In this document: positions 27,336 to 36,517 of the stretch, piece by piece
How positions within the stretch are numbered: position 1 is the first letter of the stretch
Layout: every line of letters begins with the position of its first letter
The notes under the pieces: model-generated
The model's database searches: none
What the model saw: only the letters and a program-made list of their open reading frames with translations
Told to the model about the DNA's origin: nothing
Source of the DNA: Gemmobacter megaterium
GTDB lineage: Bacteria > Pseudomonadota > Alphaproteobacteria > Rhodobacterales > Rhodobacteraceae
Direction of reading: 5' to 3'
DNA: 64,000 nt
Assembly (NCBI RefSeq): GCF_900156815.1
Contig: NZ_FTOT01000007.1
Location: forward strand, 1 to 64,000
Made by a program: the position numbers and the translations under genes

Positions 27336-28175
27336 ATGGACGACAAGCGCGGTCGGGTCACGCGCGACGGGATCCGAATCTACGATGCATCCGACTTTGC
27401 CGGCATGAGAGCGGCGGGACGGATTGCCGCCGAAATTCTGGATGAGGTCGGCCCGCTGGTGCAGCCGGGCGTGACAACCGAATCGCTTGACGCATTCATC
27501 GCGGATCGCGTCACAGCCAAAGGTGCAACCAGCGCAACCATCGGCTACACCCCGGCCGGACGCGATCCCTATCGTCATGCCTCGTGCATCTCGATCAACC
27601 ATGTGGTGTGCCACGGCGTTCCAGGCCCGAAGGTTCTGGGCAATGGCGACATCCTGAATATCGACGTCACGGTGATCGTCGATGGCTGGTTCGGAGACAG
27701 CAGCCGCATGTATGTCGCTGGCAAGGTGCCGCTGAAGGCCCGCCGCCTGATCGAAGTAACCCACGACGGCCTGATGGCCGGCATTGCTGCTGTAAAACCC
27801 GGAAACACGTTCGGGGATATCGGGCACGCCATCCAAAGCCATGTCGAATCCCATCGCATGAGCGTGGTGCGCGATTTCTGTGGTCACGGGCTGGGCCGCG
27901 TTTTCCACGCCCCGCCGAATGTTCTGCACTATGGCCGTCCCGGCACCGGCCCCGAACTGCTTCCCGGCATGTTCTTCACGATCGAGCCCATGGTGAACCT
28001 GGGGCGTCCGGAAACCAAGGAACTCGCCGATGGCTGGACCGCTGTCACGCGCGACAAATCCCTGTCCGCCCAATACGAGCATTCGGTCGGCGTAACCGAA
28101 GACGGCGTCGAGATATTTACCCTTTCACCTGCCGGTCTGTTCCGCGCAGCGCTGGACCAGACGCTTCTTCCTTGA
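27336..28175 (+). CDS. map: Methionine aminopeptidase
   Basis: A 279-residue type I enzyme that removes N-terminal methionine. Metal ligands are recognisable in LNIDVTVIVDGWFGD (two Asp), GHGLGRVFHAPP (His), EPMVN (Glu) and YEHSVGVTEDG (Glu). CISINHVVCHGVPG carries the substrate-binding His. The start at MDDKRGR matches the family N-terminus; upstream in-frame codons give no homology. The last 59 bases overlap the 3' end of the convergent EamA gene. Confidence 0.95.
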   Translation: MDDKRGRVTRDGIRIYDASDFAGMRAAGRIAAEILDEVGPLVQPGVTTESLDAFIADRVTAKGATSATIGYTPAGRDPYRHASCISINHVVCHGVPGPKVLGNGDILNIDVTVIVDGWFGDSSRMYVAGKVPLKARRLIEVTHDGLMAGIAAVKPGNTFGDIGHAIQSHVESHRMSVVRDFCGHGLGRVFHAPPNVLHYGRPGTGPELLPGMFFTIEPMVNLGRPETKELADGWTAVTRDKSLSAQYEHSVGVTEDGVEIFTLSPAGLFRAALDQTLLP

Positions 28176-29049
28176 GCAGCAAGACCAGCGCCAGCACGGT
28201 CAGACCGACGCCAACCAACACCAGCGCAGGCGGCGGATCGCCGCCCAGCGCAAGCTCCCAGCCGATCACCCATGTGGGGACAAGGTAGGTGTAGGCCATC
28301 ACCTTGGCGCCCGGTAGCCGCTGGCTGGCCCAGGCCAGCAGGAACGCCGTTGCCCCGGACGCGATCAGCGCAAGATAGGCCAATGTCACCCAGACCAGCG
28401 GTGGCAAGGCCAACCAATCGGTGGCAAGAACCGGGCCGACACCCCAGGGCAGCAATGCAACGAACCCGCCAACCAGCAACAGGGTGGTGGCGACCAGTTG
28501 CGGCTCGCCCCGGTTGGTCAGTTTCATCGCAGCGGGCAGGGCTGCATGAAAGATACACCCGACAAAATACACCGCCTCGCCGCGCCCGATATCGAACCGC
28601 AGCAAGGTGGCAAAGTCTGCACGAAAGATCACCCACAGCGCACCGGATGCCCCGACCGCAATCGCCAGCGCCATACGCGGCGTCGTGATCTGCCGCAACA
28701 ACAGCCAGCCAAAGCCCGCAGAAAGCAGGGGCGACAGGGTAAAGACCGCTGCGGTTGCCACAGAGCTGGCGGTTTTCAATCCCTCCAGCATCAGAACGAA
28801 ATAAATCGCGTAGATCCCGCCCAGCAGGGCCCAGCGCCAAGGCGCCCGGACATACGACCGACGGAAACCGGGGCCAAGCAGGGCCAGCGCCCCCATGCCC
28901 AGCGCCGCAAGCAGGAACCGCGCCTGAGTCAGCGCCGCAGGGTCAATCTGATTGGCCACCCGAGACCCAAGGCTGAACGATCCGGCGACCAATGCCGAGA
29001 AGGCCAGCATCGCCAGATGCCCCTGGACATGCGGCGCCAGTCCTTTCAT
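28117..29049 (-). CDS. EamA/DMT family transporter
   Basis: A 310-residue membrane protein with about ten hydrophobic helices in two EamA repeats, as in RhaT/YdcZ-like drug/metabolite exporters. The substrate is unknown. Its ATG overlaps the stop of the upstream LysR gene by 4 bases, so the regulator and exporter form an operon and the exporter is probably its target. The C-terminal end (LLLKEEASGP) is antisense to the end of map. Confidence 0.9.
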   Translation of the reverse strand: MKGLAPHVQGHLAMLAFSALVAGSFSLGSRVANQIDPAALTQARFLLAALGMGALALLGPGFRRSYVRAPWRWALLGGIYAIYFVLMLEGLKTASSVATAAVFTLSPLLSAGFGWLLLRQITTPRMALAIAVGASGALWVIFRADFATLLRFDIGRGEAVYFVGCIFHAALPAAMKLTNRGEPQLVATTLLLVGGFVALLPWGVGPVLATDWLALPPLVWVTLAYLALIASGATAFLLAWASQRLPGAKVMAYTYLVPTWVIGWELALGGDPPPALVLVGVGLTVLALVLLLKEEASGPALRGTDRQVKG

Positions 29050-29954
29050 GCCGAGGCGGCCAGAACCGAAGGGCCAGCCCCAGTCCAGCTACGGGCCTCC
29101 GCCTTCAGATGCGCCAGAAATGCCTGCACCTTGGGCGTGCGATGCAGATCGACATGCGTCACCAGCCACAATGGCGCGTTCCACTCGGACCGCGACGGCA
29201 TCACCTGCACCAGATCGGTGCAGCCCGCCGCTTCGTGGAGGGACACAAACCCAATGCCCATTCCCGCCCGCACAGCCGCCAGCAAGGCCGCTGATTCCGT
29301 CCCGCGAAATGTCACTCTGTCGGGATCGACGTGCTGGGACATCCAGCGGTAGAACGGCGCGCGCGTGCCGTCACCTTCGATGCCGACAAAACGGTGGCGC
29401 GCAAAGCCCTCGGGCCCCTGAGGGAGCCCATGCGTTTCGGCATACTTGCGCGACGCGAACAAAGCGGCTTCGATCCCGCCGAAGGATTGCACCACATTGT
29501 CGGGATCCTCGGGGACCGAACCGGCGCGAATCGCCACATGCGCCTCGCCATATTCCAGACGAAAGACGCGGGCGTCGGTCAGAAACCGCACATTCACCTG
29601 GGCGTGACGCGCCTGAAAACTGGCCAGGACCGGCACAAGAAGATTTGACATGCCAACGATCGATGTCACGACCAGATCGCCCGCCACTTCGGCCCCCTGA
29701 CCCCGGATCCGGCCGGCCAGTTGCCCGAACTGGTCCGCCGCCGACTCGGCAACCTTGAGCAGGTCGCGCCCCGCCTCGGTCGGGGTATATCCGCGGGAAT
29801 GGCGCTGGAACAGCTTGGCGCCCAACCGTTTTTCCAAAGCGTCAATATGCCGGATCACTGTCGCATGGTGGACCCCAAGAACCTCTGCAGCCCCCGAGAC
29901 CGTTCCCAGTCGCGCCACTTGCCACGCGGTACGCACTTCGTCCCAACTATCCAA
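29046..29954 (-). CDS. LysR family transcriptional regulator
   Basis: A 302-residue LTTR. An N-terminal winged helix-turn-helix covers about residues 5-62 ([22 protein letters not shown] and the [10 protein letters not shown] wing), and an inducer-binding domain follows from about 90. The start is TTG, with GGGGG upstream; no better ATG exists. It is co-transcribed with the EamA exporter and is divergent from deoD, whose promoter region holds two palindromes that it might bind. Confidence 0.9.
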   Translation of the reverse strand: MDSWDEVRTAWQVARLGTVSGAAEVLGVHHATVIRHIDALEKRLGAKLFQRHSRGYTPTEAGRDLLKVAESAADQFGQLAGRIRGQGAEVAGDLVVTSIVGMSNLLVPVLASFQARHAQVNVRFLTDARVFRLEYGEAHVAIRAGSVPEDPDNVVQSFGGIEAALFASRKYAETHGLPQGPEGFARHRFVGIEGDGTRAPFYRWMSQHVDPDRVTFRGTESAALLAAVRAGMGIGFVSLHEAAGCTDLVQVMPSRSEWNAPLWLVTHVDLHRTPKVQAFLAHLKAEARSWTGAGPSVLAASA

Positions 29955-30036
29955 ATCGCTGCCCCCGTGACCCGAAACCTGAGGTCAAGCTTGGCGTGCT
30001 CTGGTGTCAGCCGCAAGGGGTGGGGTTTAACTCGGC

Positions 30037-30068
30037 AATCGCTTCGATTATTTTGACTGTTTGGTCAA
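30037..30068. promoter_or_regulatory. Two palindromes between the LysR gene and deoD
   Basis: AATCG-N3-CGATT (30037-30049) and TTGAC-N6-GTCAA (30053-30068) lie end to end, the second finishing 11 bases before the deoD ATG. Either could be an operator; the second would block ribosome or polymerase access to deoD. The N6 spacing does not fit FNR. Confidence 0.4.
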
Positions 30069-30079
30069 GGAAAGACGCT

Positions 30080-30784
30080 ATGACGATCCACATCGGGGCC
30101 CGGCCGGGCCAGATTGCAGAAACAGTACTTATGCCCGGCGATCCCTATCGGGCCCGCTGGGCGGCGCAAACCTATCTTCAGGATGCCGAACTGGTGAACG
30201 AGGTGCGCGGGATGCTGGGCTATACCGGCACTTGGCGCGGCCACAGGGTGACATTCCAGGCCCATGGCATGGGAATGCCGTCGATGTCGATTTATGCGAA
30301 CGAACTGATCCGTGACTTCGGCGCCCAGCGCCTGATCCGCATTGGCAGCGCCGGCGCCCTGCAAGAAACGGTAGGGCTGCGCGATCTGGTTCTGGCGCAG
30401 GGATGCAGCACGCTGGGCAGCCCCTCGCGAAGCTTGTTCTGCGAGATGCAGTTTGCCCCGATCGCAGATTTCGGCCTGTTGTCTTCCGCCAATGCCGCCG
30501 CAGAGCGGCGGGGCCTGCCGGTACATGTCGGCGGCGTCTACTCCTCGGACACGTTCTATGACGAACGTCAGGATCTGTCGAACCAGCTGCGCCGCCACGG
30601 CACGCTCGCAATCGAGATGGAAACAGCAGAACTGTACACACTTGCCGCACGGCATGGGCGCAAGGCACTGGCGGTGCTGACAATCTCGGATCACATCCTC
30701 ACGGGTCAGGAACTGTCCTCGGCAGAGCGGGAGAGCGGTTTTGGGGCGATGGTCGAGGTGGCCCTCGAGGCTGCCTTCGCATGA
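30080..30784 (+). CDS. deoD: Purine-nucleoside phosphorylase
   Basis: A 234-residue hexameric-type (DeoD) phosphorylase in the nucleoside salvage pathway, splitting purine (deoxy)nucleosides with phosphate. [48 protein letters not shown] and the catalytic-region [11 protein letters not shown] near residue 180 with the Asp in TISDHI are all present. An AAGGAAAGA ribosome site lies just upstream of the chosen ATG, immediately after the second palindrome. Confidence 0.95.
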   Translation: MTIHIGARPGQIAETVLMPGDPYRARWAAQTYLQDAELVNEVRGMLGYTGTWRGHRVTFQAHGMGMPSMSIYANELIRDFGAQRLIRIGSAGALQETVGLRDLVLAQGCSTLGSPSRSLFCEMQFAPIADFGLLSSANAAAERRGLPVHVGGVYSSDTFYDERQDLSNQLRRHGTLAIEMETAELYTLAARHGRKALAVLTISDHILTGQELSSAERESGFGAMVEVALEAAFA

Positions 30785-31020
30785 CCCGTCTTTGCGTGCG
30801 ACCCGCTGGGCCGCAACGCTCGCTCTCCCCGGAGCCCGCACATCAGAGTCAGGCCCTATCGGGTCGTGCGTGACAGTCTGCCAAGGCACTGCCCCATAGG
30901 GGCGCCTGCGGAACATCCGCGCGGCCGCCACTCGCAACGACCGATTCTCTTGCAACGTGCAATTCCTGCGACGGGGCACTGGACAAGACCAGCCGGCGCG
31001 TTTAAACGCTCCATCGGTCA

Positions 31021-31096
31021 GCCCCAATAGCTCAGCTGGTAGAGCATTTCATTCGTAATGAAGAGGTCGGCGGTTCGAGTCCGTCTTGGGGCACCA
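31021..31096 (+). tRNA. tRNA-Thr (anticodon CGT)
   Basis: A complete cloverleaf: acceptor stem GCCCCAA / TTGGGGC, D-arm GCTC...GAGC, anticodon stem TTTCA / TGAAG with the loop TTCGTAA (anticodon at 31054-31056), T-arm GGCGG TTCGAGT CCGTC. The terminal CCA is encoded after the discriminator A. It reads the ACG codon. The gene stands in a roughly 500-bp stretch otherwise free of genes. Confidence 0.97.
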
Positions 31097-31311
31097 TCAT
31101 CACAGACCATAGAACCTCCGCGCTTTCGGATCGGCGGCAGAGTAGCGATTCCCTCCTGTCTGATAGATCCTTGGCATTTCAGCCCACGGTCGGCACGCCA
31201 GATCAGCGCATTTACCACAACCACCAGGCACGCGGCTCTGCTTCAGCCGAAGGGCCAAAGGAGATTGCGGCGTAGCCTACTTGCGTAGGCCACCGCCACG
31301 CTGCGGGCAGG

Positions 31312-32514
31312 TCATGCGCCGTCCAATGCCCCGGCAATCCGGTCTGCCAGGCGGCGGGCCACCTCGTCCTTGCCCATCATGGGCCAGCTTTCCTGTCCAT
31401 CGGCCGAAATGATTGTGACCGCGTTGGACGAGCCACCCATGATTCCGGTATCGGGGCGGACGTCATTGGCGACGATCCAGTCGCATCCCTTGCGCAGCCT
31501 CTTGGCGGTGGCATGGGCAATCACCTCGTCCGTCTCGGCCGCAAATCCGACTACAAGGCCAGGACGGGCCGACGGATGCCTGGAAACGGTTGCCAGAATG
31601 TCCGGGTTCTCGGCGAATTCCAGCCCCGGCGCGCGGCCCGTGCCATCCTTCTTCATCTTGGACCCGGCGGCATTCGCCACGCGCCAGTCGGCGACCGCCG
31701 CCGCCATCACCGCCGCATCGGCGGGCAACGCGGCCTCTACGGCCTCCAGCATCTGGCGTGCCGTTTCCACCTTGATCACCTGCACCCCAGACGGCGGCGG
31801 CACACTGGCCGGCCCGGTAACAAAGATCACCTGCGCCCCCAGATCACGAAGCGCCGCCGCCAGGGCTGTGCCCTGCGCCCCCGAAGAGCGGTTTGCAATA
31901 TAGCGCACCGGATCAATCGGTTCGTGCGTCGGGCCCGATGTGACCAGAACGCGCCGCCCGGCCAGGGGACCGGCAGCCAGTGCTGCCTCGATCCCGGCAA
32001 GGATGTCGGATGGCTCCACCATGCGGCCCGGCCCGAATTCGCCACAGGCCATGGGTCCGGCATCCGGTCCCAGAACCCGCACCCCATCTGCCACCAACGT
32101 GGCCAGGTTGCGGCGGGTCGCAGGGTGTTCCCACATCCGCACATTCATTGCAGGCGCGATCATCACCGGCTTGTCGGTCGCCAACAACAGGGTAGATGCC
32201 AGGTCATCGGCATGGCCACCCGCCATCTTGGCCATCAGATCCGCCGTCGCCGGCACCACGACCACCAGATCGGCGGCGCGCGACAACTGGATATGGCCCA
32301 TCTCTGCCTCTTCGGTCAGATCGAACAGATCCTGATGCACCTTGTGCCCGGCCAGCGCGGACACCGTCAAAGGTGTCACGAACTGCGCGCCTGCGCGCGT
32401 CAGCACAGGCACGACCGATGCCCCTCGGTCCCGCAGGCGCCGAATCAAATCCAGCGCCTTGAACGCGGCGATGCCGCCTCCGATGATCAGAAGGATGCGC
32501 TTGCCCGCAATCAT
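31312..32514 (-). CDS. coaBC: Bifunctional phosphopantothenoylcysteine decarboxylase / phosphopantothenate-cysteine ligase
   Basis: A 400-residue two-domain enzyme of coenzyme A synthesis. The CoaC flavoprotein half (residues 1 to about 180) shows LIIGGGIAAFK, the PATADLMAKMAGG segment, the APAMN motif and MACGEFGPGRM with the active-site cysteine. The CoaB half begins at VLVTSGPTHEPIDPVRYIANRSSG and carries the ligase motifs NPDILATVSRH and VGFAAE. Typical length. An isolated minus-strand gene after tRNA-Thr. Confidence 0.96.
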   Translation of the reverse strand: MIAGKRILLIIGGGIAAFKALDLIRRLRDRGASVVPVLTRAGAQFVTPLTVSALAGHKVHQDLFDLTEEAEMGHIQLSRAADLVVVVPATADLMAKMAGGHADDLASTLLLATDKPVMIAPAMNVRMWEHPATRRNLATLVADGVRVLGPDAGPMACGEFGPGRMVEPSDILAGIEAALAAGPLAGRRVLVTSGPTHEPIDPVRYIANRSSGAQGTALAAALRDLGAQVIFVTGPASVPPPSGVQVIKVETARQMLEAVEAALPADAAVMAAAVADWRVANAAGSKMKKDGTGRAPGLEFAENPDILATVSRHPSARPGLVVGFAAETDEVIAHATAKRLRKGCDWIVANDVRPDTGIMGGSSNAVTIISADGQESWPMMGKDEVARRLADRIAGALDGA

Positions 32515-32603
32515 GCCGCCTCTCCCTGCCAGCCCGGCCCCTGCTTAGCACCCTTTCGCCTTTAACGGGAATGCCAAGCTGCATCGCAGCGCAAGAATCC
32601 CGC

Positions 32604-33335
32604 TCAGGGCGTCAGGCGCAACGCGGCATCGGGCAGGTCAAGCGAGGGATCGAACCGTCCATGCGCCAGAAATTCCAGCACCTGCGCGATCACCAGTGGC
32701 GAGTTCATCAGGAAGGTATGCGTCACCGGCAGAACGATATGGTCCGTCATTCCGGCCACCCGCGTGCTTTCGACCGACACCTTCCCATCGTCTGCGCCAC
32801 GGATCATCGCCGAGGAAATCGGATTCATCGACCGATTCCCCGCAATGACGCCCAAGGGGAAATCCGCCTCCGGCAATCCGCGCGGCACCGATCTGCCATC
32901 CGTCCCGAGCTCCAGCCCCGCCGGGCCGTTCACCCATTCAAAGGCGCCAAGGCTCCCCAGCTTGTCCACCAGTTCCGACCCCTTGTTGGGCGGTGCCAGC
33001 ATGACAACCCGCCCCATATGCGCAGGACGATGATGCGCCAGCCAGTCGCGCGCCAGTATGCCGCCCATGGAATGGGTCACGAAATGCACGGTCAGGTCAG
33101 GTCCGCATTCCGCAACCGACGCGCTGACATACTTTTCGGACAGATCATGCACCTTGCTTTCCGTCGAAGGATACCCCTGGTTGATCACCCGATAGCCCTT
33201 GGCCTCCAGGGCTGCCTGCATCAACAGGAACGAGGCCTCGGTGCGCGCCAGGCCATGCAGCAACACCACGCAATCGGCGCGGGCAAAAGCCGGTGTGACC
33301 AGCAGGACAAGGGCCAGCAACATTCGCATCCCCAC
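32604..33335 (-). CDS. Secreted alpha/beta hydrolase (lipase-like, PGAP1/EstA-type)
   Basis: About 243 residues with a signal peptide ([15 protein letters not shown]). The oxyanion motif [10 protein letters not shown] and nucleophile elbow THSMGG (Ser) are clear, with the C-terminal His in LPVTHTFLM-type context and a [10 protein letters not shown] acid region. It is probably a periplasmic esterase or lipase; substrate unknown. A GTG start was chosen because GGAGG lies 8 bases upstream; two ATGs 6 and 12 bases further in are possible. It is divergent from the NUDIX gene. Confidence 0.85.
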   Translation of the reverse strand: MGMRMLLALVLLVTPAFARADCVVLLHGLARTEASFLLMQAALEAKGYRVINQGYPSTESKVHDLSEKYVSASVAECGPDLTVHFVTHSMGGILARDWLAHHRPAHMGRVVMLAPPNKGSELVDKLGSLGAFEWVNGPAGLELGTDGRSVPRGLPEADFPLGVIAGNRSMNPISSAMIRGADDGKVSVESTRVAGMTDHIVLPVTHTFLMNSPLVIAQVLEFLAHGRFDPSLDLPDAALRLTP

Positions 33336-33408
33336 AGGGTGGACCTCCTGCCACCGCGCGGCAAGAGCCCGCTGGACATTCCCCCACGTCGTGCCACAGG
33401 AATTGCAC

Positions 33409-33855
33409 ATGAAACACCGATCTCCCCGACTTGCGGCCCGTGCGCTGATCCTGCACGACGACCGTCTGCTAATGGTCAACGCCTACCCCGACGGGATGTC
33501 GGATCTCTGGTGCGCTCCGGGTGGCGGCGTCCATTCCGGCACCTCGCTGCCAGAGAACCTGCGACGCGAGGTGCATGAGGAATGCGGCCTTGACATCATG
33601 GTCGGGCCGCCCTGCCTGGTGAACGAATTCCATGATCCCGCCACCGGCTTTCACCAGGTCGATATCTATTTTCGCTGTCGTGTCGCAAGCGATCATCTGC
33701 CCGCTGGCTGGCGCGACCCTGCCGGGGTGGTCGCCCACCGCCGTTTCGTCACCCGACCCGAGCTTGCGACGTTGCGCCACAAGCCGGATAGCCTTGGTCA
33801 GGCCGCCTGGGGCCAGGGGATCCTTTACGATCCGCTCGAAATCATCCTGCGCTGA
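33409..33855 (+). CDS. NUDIX hydrolase
   Basis: A 148-residue NUDIX protein. The NUDIX box is at about residues 39-63 (APGGGV...REVHEECGL); the metal-binding REVHEE core is intact, although the Glu usual six residues after the first Gly is Thr. A short protein with no extra domain, likely acting on a nucleoside diphosphate derivative, but the substrate is not readable. AGGAA lies 8 bases before the ATG. Confidence 0.9.
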   Translation: MKHRSPRLAARALILHDDRLLMVNAYPDGMSDLWCAPGGGVHSGTSLPENLRREVHEECGLDIMVGPPCLVNEFHDPATGFHQVDIYFRCRVASDHLPAGWRDPAGVVAHRRFVTRPELATLRHKPDSLGQAAWGQGILYDPLEIILR

Positions 33856-33914
33856 ACCGGCCGCGCGCCCTGATCGACACATCCTCGGGGGGCAGACTGG
33901 CCGTCAGGCCAAGA

Positions 33915-33931
33915 GGGGGCAGACAGCCCCC
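33915..33931. terminator. Hairpin between convergent NUDIX and truB genes
   Basis: A 6-bp GGGGGC / GCCCCC stem with loop AGACA sits in the 85-bp convergent spacer. No clear T-run follows on either strand, so it is a weak candidate for a shared terminator. Confidence 0.45.
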
Positions 33932-33940
33932 CAGGCCCGC

Positions 33941-34843
33941 TCAGATGGCAAAGACCCGGCTCGGGTGCAACTCGCCGCCCATATAGCGCCCGACGGCAAC
34001 CGCGCGCCCCTGATGGCTCGCCCAGCATTCGGTGCCATAGGGCAGGTTGCCGATCACCTGTCCGGGGTTGCCATTGCGCAACCGTACCGCGCCCTGATCG
34101 GTGGCCTGGACCTGCGGCAGATCCTGCAATCCCGCCTCGACCGGCAACAGGCGAGCCTCCAGATCCGGTGTGCGCGCCATCCGTTCGATCTCGTCCAGCG
34201 AAATCCCGGCATCGGCATGGAACGGGCCGGACCATTCGCGCCGCAGCCACGCCACATGGCCCAGGCACCCCAGGGCACGACCCAGATCGCGGGCGATGGA
34301 CCGGACATACCCGCCCTTGCCGCAGACCATTTCCAGATCGGCATGGTCGGCGTCGGGGCGGCCCAGCAGTTCCAGCCGCTCGACCCACAGAGGGCGCGCG
34401 GCCAACTCCATCGCCTCGCCCTCCCGCGCGATGTCATAGGCGCGTTCACCGTCCACTTTCACAGCCGAAAACTGCGGCGGAACCTGCATGATGTCGCCGC
34501 GGAACGCCTCCAGTGCGGTCTCGATCTGTGCATCCGAAGGGCGGCCGTCACGGCTGTCGATGACATCGCCCTCAGCATCGTCGGTGGTGGTCGCTGCGCC
34601 GAATCTGATGCGGAACCGATAGCATTTCACCGCATCGGTGATGAAGGGCACCGTCTTGGTCGCCTCGCCCAGGGCAATGGCCAGAACGCCTGTTGCAGCC
34701 GGATCCAGCGTGCCCGCGTGACCCGCCTTCTGCGCATCCAGCGCCCAGCGCACCTTGCCCACCACCGAAGTCGAGGTCACGCCGGCCGGCTTGTCCACGA
34801 CCAGCCAACCCGAAACCGCCTTGCCCTTGCGCCCGCGTGCCAT
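33941..34843 (-). CDS. truB: tRNA pseudouridine-55 synthase
   Basis: A 300-residue TruB that isomerises U55 in the T-loop of tRNAs. The catalytic Asp47 is in [41 protein letters not shown] and the [12 protein letters not shown] region are family hallmarks. Length is normal. The gene is divergent from rplS across a 304-bp spacer and convergent with the NUDIX gene. Confidence 0.96.
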   Translation of the reverse strand: MARGRKGKAVSGWLVVDKPAGVTSTSVVGKVRWALDAQKAGHAGTLDPAATGVLAIALGEATKTVPFITDAVKCYRFRIRFGAATTTDDAEGDVIDSRDGRPSDAQIETALEAFRGDIMQVPPQFSAVKVDGERAYDIAREGEAMELAARPLWVERLELLGRPDADHADLEMVCGKGGYVRSIARDLGRALGCLGHVAWLRREWSGPFHADAGISLDEIERMARTPDLEARLLPVEAGLQDLPQVQATDQGAVRLRNGNPGQVIGNLPYGTECWASHQGRAVAVGRYMGGELHPSRVFAI

Positions 34844-34911
34844 ATCTTCCCCGAATTGCTGTGAAGCCCCGCCCGATACCCGCGTGACCCGCCTGCGTCA
34901 ACCGCCTGTGC

Positions 34912-34940
34912 TTGACCGGCCTGCCCCGACCCCCTATACC
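34912..34940 (+). promoter_or_regulatory. Sigma-70-type promoter of rplS-rpmE
   Basis: TTGACC (-35, 34912-34917), an exact 17-bp spacer and TATACC (-10, 34935-34940) point toward rplS. Transcription would start near 34947, giving a leader of about 200 nt. Two further TTGAC hexamers (34975 and 34982) have no matching -10 box. Confidence 0.65.
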
Positions 34941-35147
34941 GCGCGAGTTCGTGGCCGGATTCGGCACCGGACCTTTGACTGTTGACCGCGTGTTCCGGGG
35001 GCTTCGCCGGAATTTGGTCACAGCAAGGCAAGCAACAACGCGGCCGTTCTCCGGCGGGCAGCAGGACTGACCCGATCGAAGACCAGGAGCTCTTGGCGCG
35101 GCAATCACTTCGCGGAAATACCGCGAGCAGGACAAGGACATTCGCGC
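34941..35147 (+). other. Long untranslated leader of rplS
   Basis: Between the predicted promoter and the rplS ATG are about 200 bases with no gene. Local hairpins include CGCGG-AAATA-CCGCG (35111-35125), which ends 23 bases before the start codon. AGGACAAGGACA precedes the ATG. Ribosomal protein leaders often mediate autogenous control, which is a possibility here rather than something seen. Confidence 0.4.
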
Positions 35148-35522
35148 ATGAACCTCATCGCGCAGATCGAGGCGGAACAGATCGCCGCCCTGAACAAGAA
35201 GATCCCGGATTTCAAGGCTGGCGATACCGTTCGCGTCGGCTTCAAAGTGACCGAAGGCACCCGGTCGCGGATCCAGAACTACGAAGGCGTCTGCATCAGC
35301 CGCAAGGGCGGCAGCACCGTCGCCGCGTCGTTCACCGTGCGCAAGATCTCGTTCGGCGAAGGCGTCGAGCGTGTGTTCCCGCTGTACTCGACCAACATCG
35401 ACTCGATCGAGGTTGTGCGTCGTGGCCGCGTGCGTCGCGCCAAACTGTACTACCTGCGGTCGCGCCGTGGCAAATCCGCCCGGATCGCCGAAGTCGTCAA
35501 CACGAAACCCAAATCCGAATAA
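35148..35522 (+). CDS. rplS: 50S ribosomal protein L19
   Basis: A 124-residue L19, located at the 30S-50S interface. The [18 protein letters not shown] segment, [13 protein letters not shown] and the [14 protein letters not shown] block are diagnostic. The C-terminus RRAKLYYLR...GKSARI is normal. It lies 11 bases upstream of rpmE and the two form one transcription unit. Confidence 0.98.
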   Translation: MNLIAQIEAEQIAALNKKIPDFKAGDTVRVGFKVTEGTRSRIQNYEGVCISRKGGSTVAASFTVRKISFGEGVERVFPLYSTNIDSIEVVRRGRVRRAKLYYLRSRRGKSARIAEVVNTKPKSE

Positions 35523-35533
35523 GGACCGGAGCC

Positions 35534-35755
35534 ATGAAAGACGGAATCCACCCCGACTATCACATGATCACGGTCAAGATGACCGATGGCACCACCTATC
35601 AGGTCCGCAGCACCTGGGGCAAAGAGGGCGATACCTTGTCGCTCGACATCGACCCGCTGGCGCATCCGGCGTGGAACGGCGGTTCGTCCAAGCTGATGGA
35701 TACCGGCGGTCGCGTGTCGAAGTTCAAGAACAAATACGCCGGTCTCGGCTTCTGA
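35534..35755 (+). CDS. rpmE: 50S ribosomal protein L31, zinc-free form
   Basis: A 73-residue L31. [20 protein letters not shown] and the C-terminal HPAWNGG...[11 protein letters not shown] are family features. It has no cysteine, so the CxxC zinc site of the zinc-binding paralogue is absent, as is usual for this order. AAGGACCGGAG precedes the ATG. It is followed by a very strong terminator. Confidence 0.96.
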   Translation: MKDGIHPDYHMITVKMTDGTTYQVRSTWGKEGDTLSLDIDPLAHPAWNGGSSKLMDTGGRVSKFKNKYAGLGF

Positions 35756-35803
35756 GCCCGTTGCGGCGGGGGCGCGTCATGCCCCCGCACAGATCAAGAA
35801 TCA

Positions 35804-35833
35804 AAAGAGCCGCCAGCGCACTGGCGGCTCTTT
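35804..35833. terminator. Strong bidirectional terminator after rpmE
   Basis: A perfect 13-bp stem (AAAGAGCCGCCAG / CTGGCGGCTCTTT) with a CGCA loop begins 48 bases after the rpmE stop. T-rich sequence follows on the plus strand (TTTCATTTT) and TTTTGA on the minus strand, so it can also end the plsY transcript. Confidence 0.92.
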
Positions 35834-35911
35834 CATTTTGCCAGGGCAGCCTGGCCTTGCAAACCGCTGCCCGCCCGGAACAGGGCCCGGCAGGTCAGGC
35901 GCGGTTCAGTA

Positions 35912-36517
35912 TCATTTCTTGCCGATCCGGGGTTCCTGACCCGCCAGAATGCGCCCGATGTTCGCTCTGTGCCGTTCAAGGATGATCAGCGCCAGGGCAG
36001 CGGTCAGCACCAACAGGTCCGGGCGATCCATCCCCCAGGCAGCCAGCGGCGACAGCACCGCCGCGACAAGCGCGGAAAGCGACGAGATGCGCGTAGCCGC
36101 CGCCGTCAGCAACCACAGCCCGCAGGCGGCAATCCCGACCGGGAAAGACAGCGCCAGAAGCGTGCCCAGGAACGTCGCCACCCCCTTGCCCCCTTTGAAG
36201 CCCAGCCAGACCGGGAACAGATGGCCCAGAAACGCCGCCACCCCGGCCAGTTGCGCCGCATCCTCGGCCAGTGCCCAGCGGGCCAGCAGCACTGCGAGGC
36301 CGCCCTTGCCCGCGTCCAGGATCAGCGTCAGGAACGCCGCAAGTTTGTTCCCCGTGCGCAGCACGTTGGTGGCCCCGATGTTGCCGGACCCGATACGGCG
36401 CAGATCGCCCAGACCAAAAGCCCGCGCAATCACGATCCCGAACGGAATGGAGCCCAGCAGATACCCCAGCACCACCGTCAGGCCAAGCAAGGGCAGCGAT
36501 GTGACGACCTCAGGCAT
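35912..36517 (-). CDS. plsY: Acyl-phosphate:glycerol-3-phosphate acyltransferase
   Basis: A 201-residue inner-membrane enzyme making lysophosphatidic acid from acyl phosphate. Motifs are GSIPFG near residue 22, RRIGSGNIGATNVLRTG near 40-56 and the GFKGGKGVAT loop near 106-115. About five membrane helices. Start chosen from the family N-terminus; it overlaps the end of the dihydroorotase-like gene by 8 bases. Last gene of the pyrB operon. Confidence 0.96.
   Translation of the reverse strand: MPEVVTSLPLLGLTVVLGYLLGSIPFGIVIARAFGLGDLRRIGSGNIGATNVLRTGNKLAAFLTLILDAGKGGLAVLLARWALAEDAAQLAGVAAFLGHLFPVWLGFKGGKGVATFLGTLLALSFPVGIAACGLWLLTAAATRISSLSALVAAVLSPLAAWGMDRPDLLVLTAALALIILERHRANIGRILAGQEPRIGKK

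Noticed and set aside
30053-30068. Possible FNR/FnrL box upstream of deoD
   Set aside because: The half sites are TTGAC/GTCAA with a 6-base spacer; FNR sites are TTGAT-N4-ATCAA.
30980-31006. TGGACA / TTTAAA as a promoter for tRNA-Thr
   Set aside because: The spacing is only 15 bp and the -35 match is poor, so I do not annotate it.
31275-31290. GCCTAC-TTGC-GTAGGC hairpin after tRNA-Thr as a terminator
   Set aside because: It is about 180 bases from the tRNA, has no T-run on either strand, and could equally be a chance inverted repeat.
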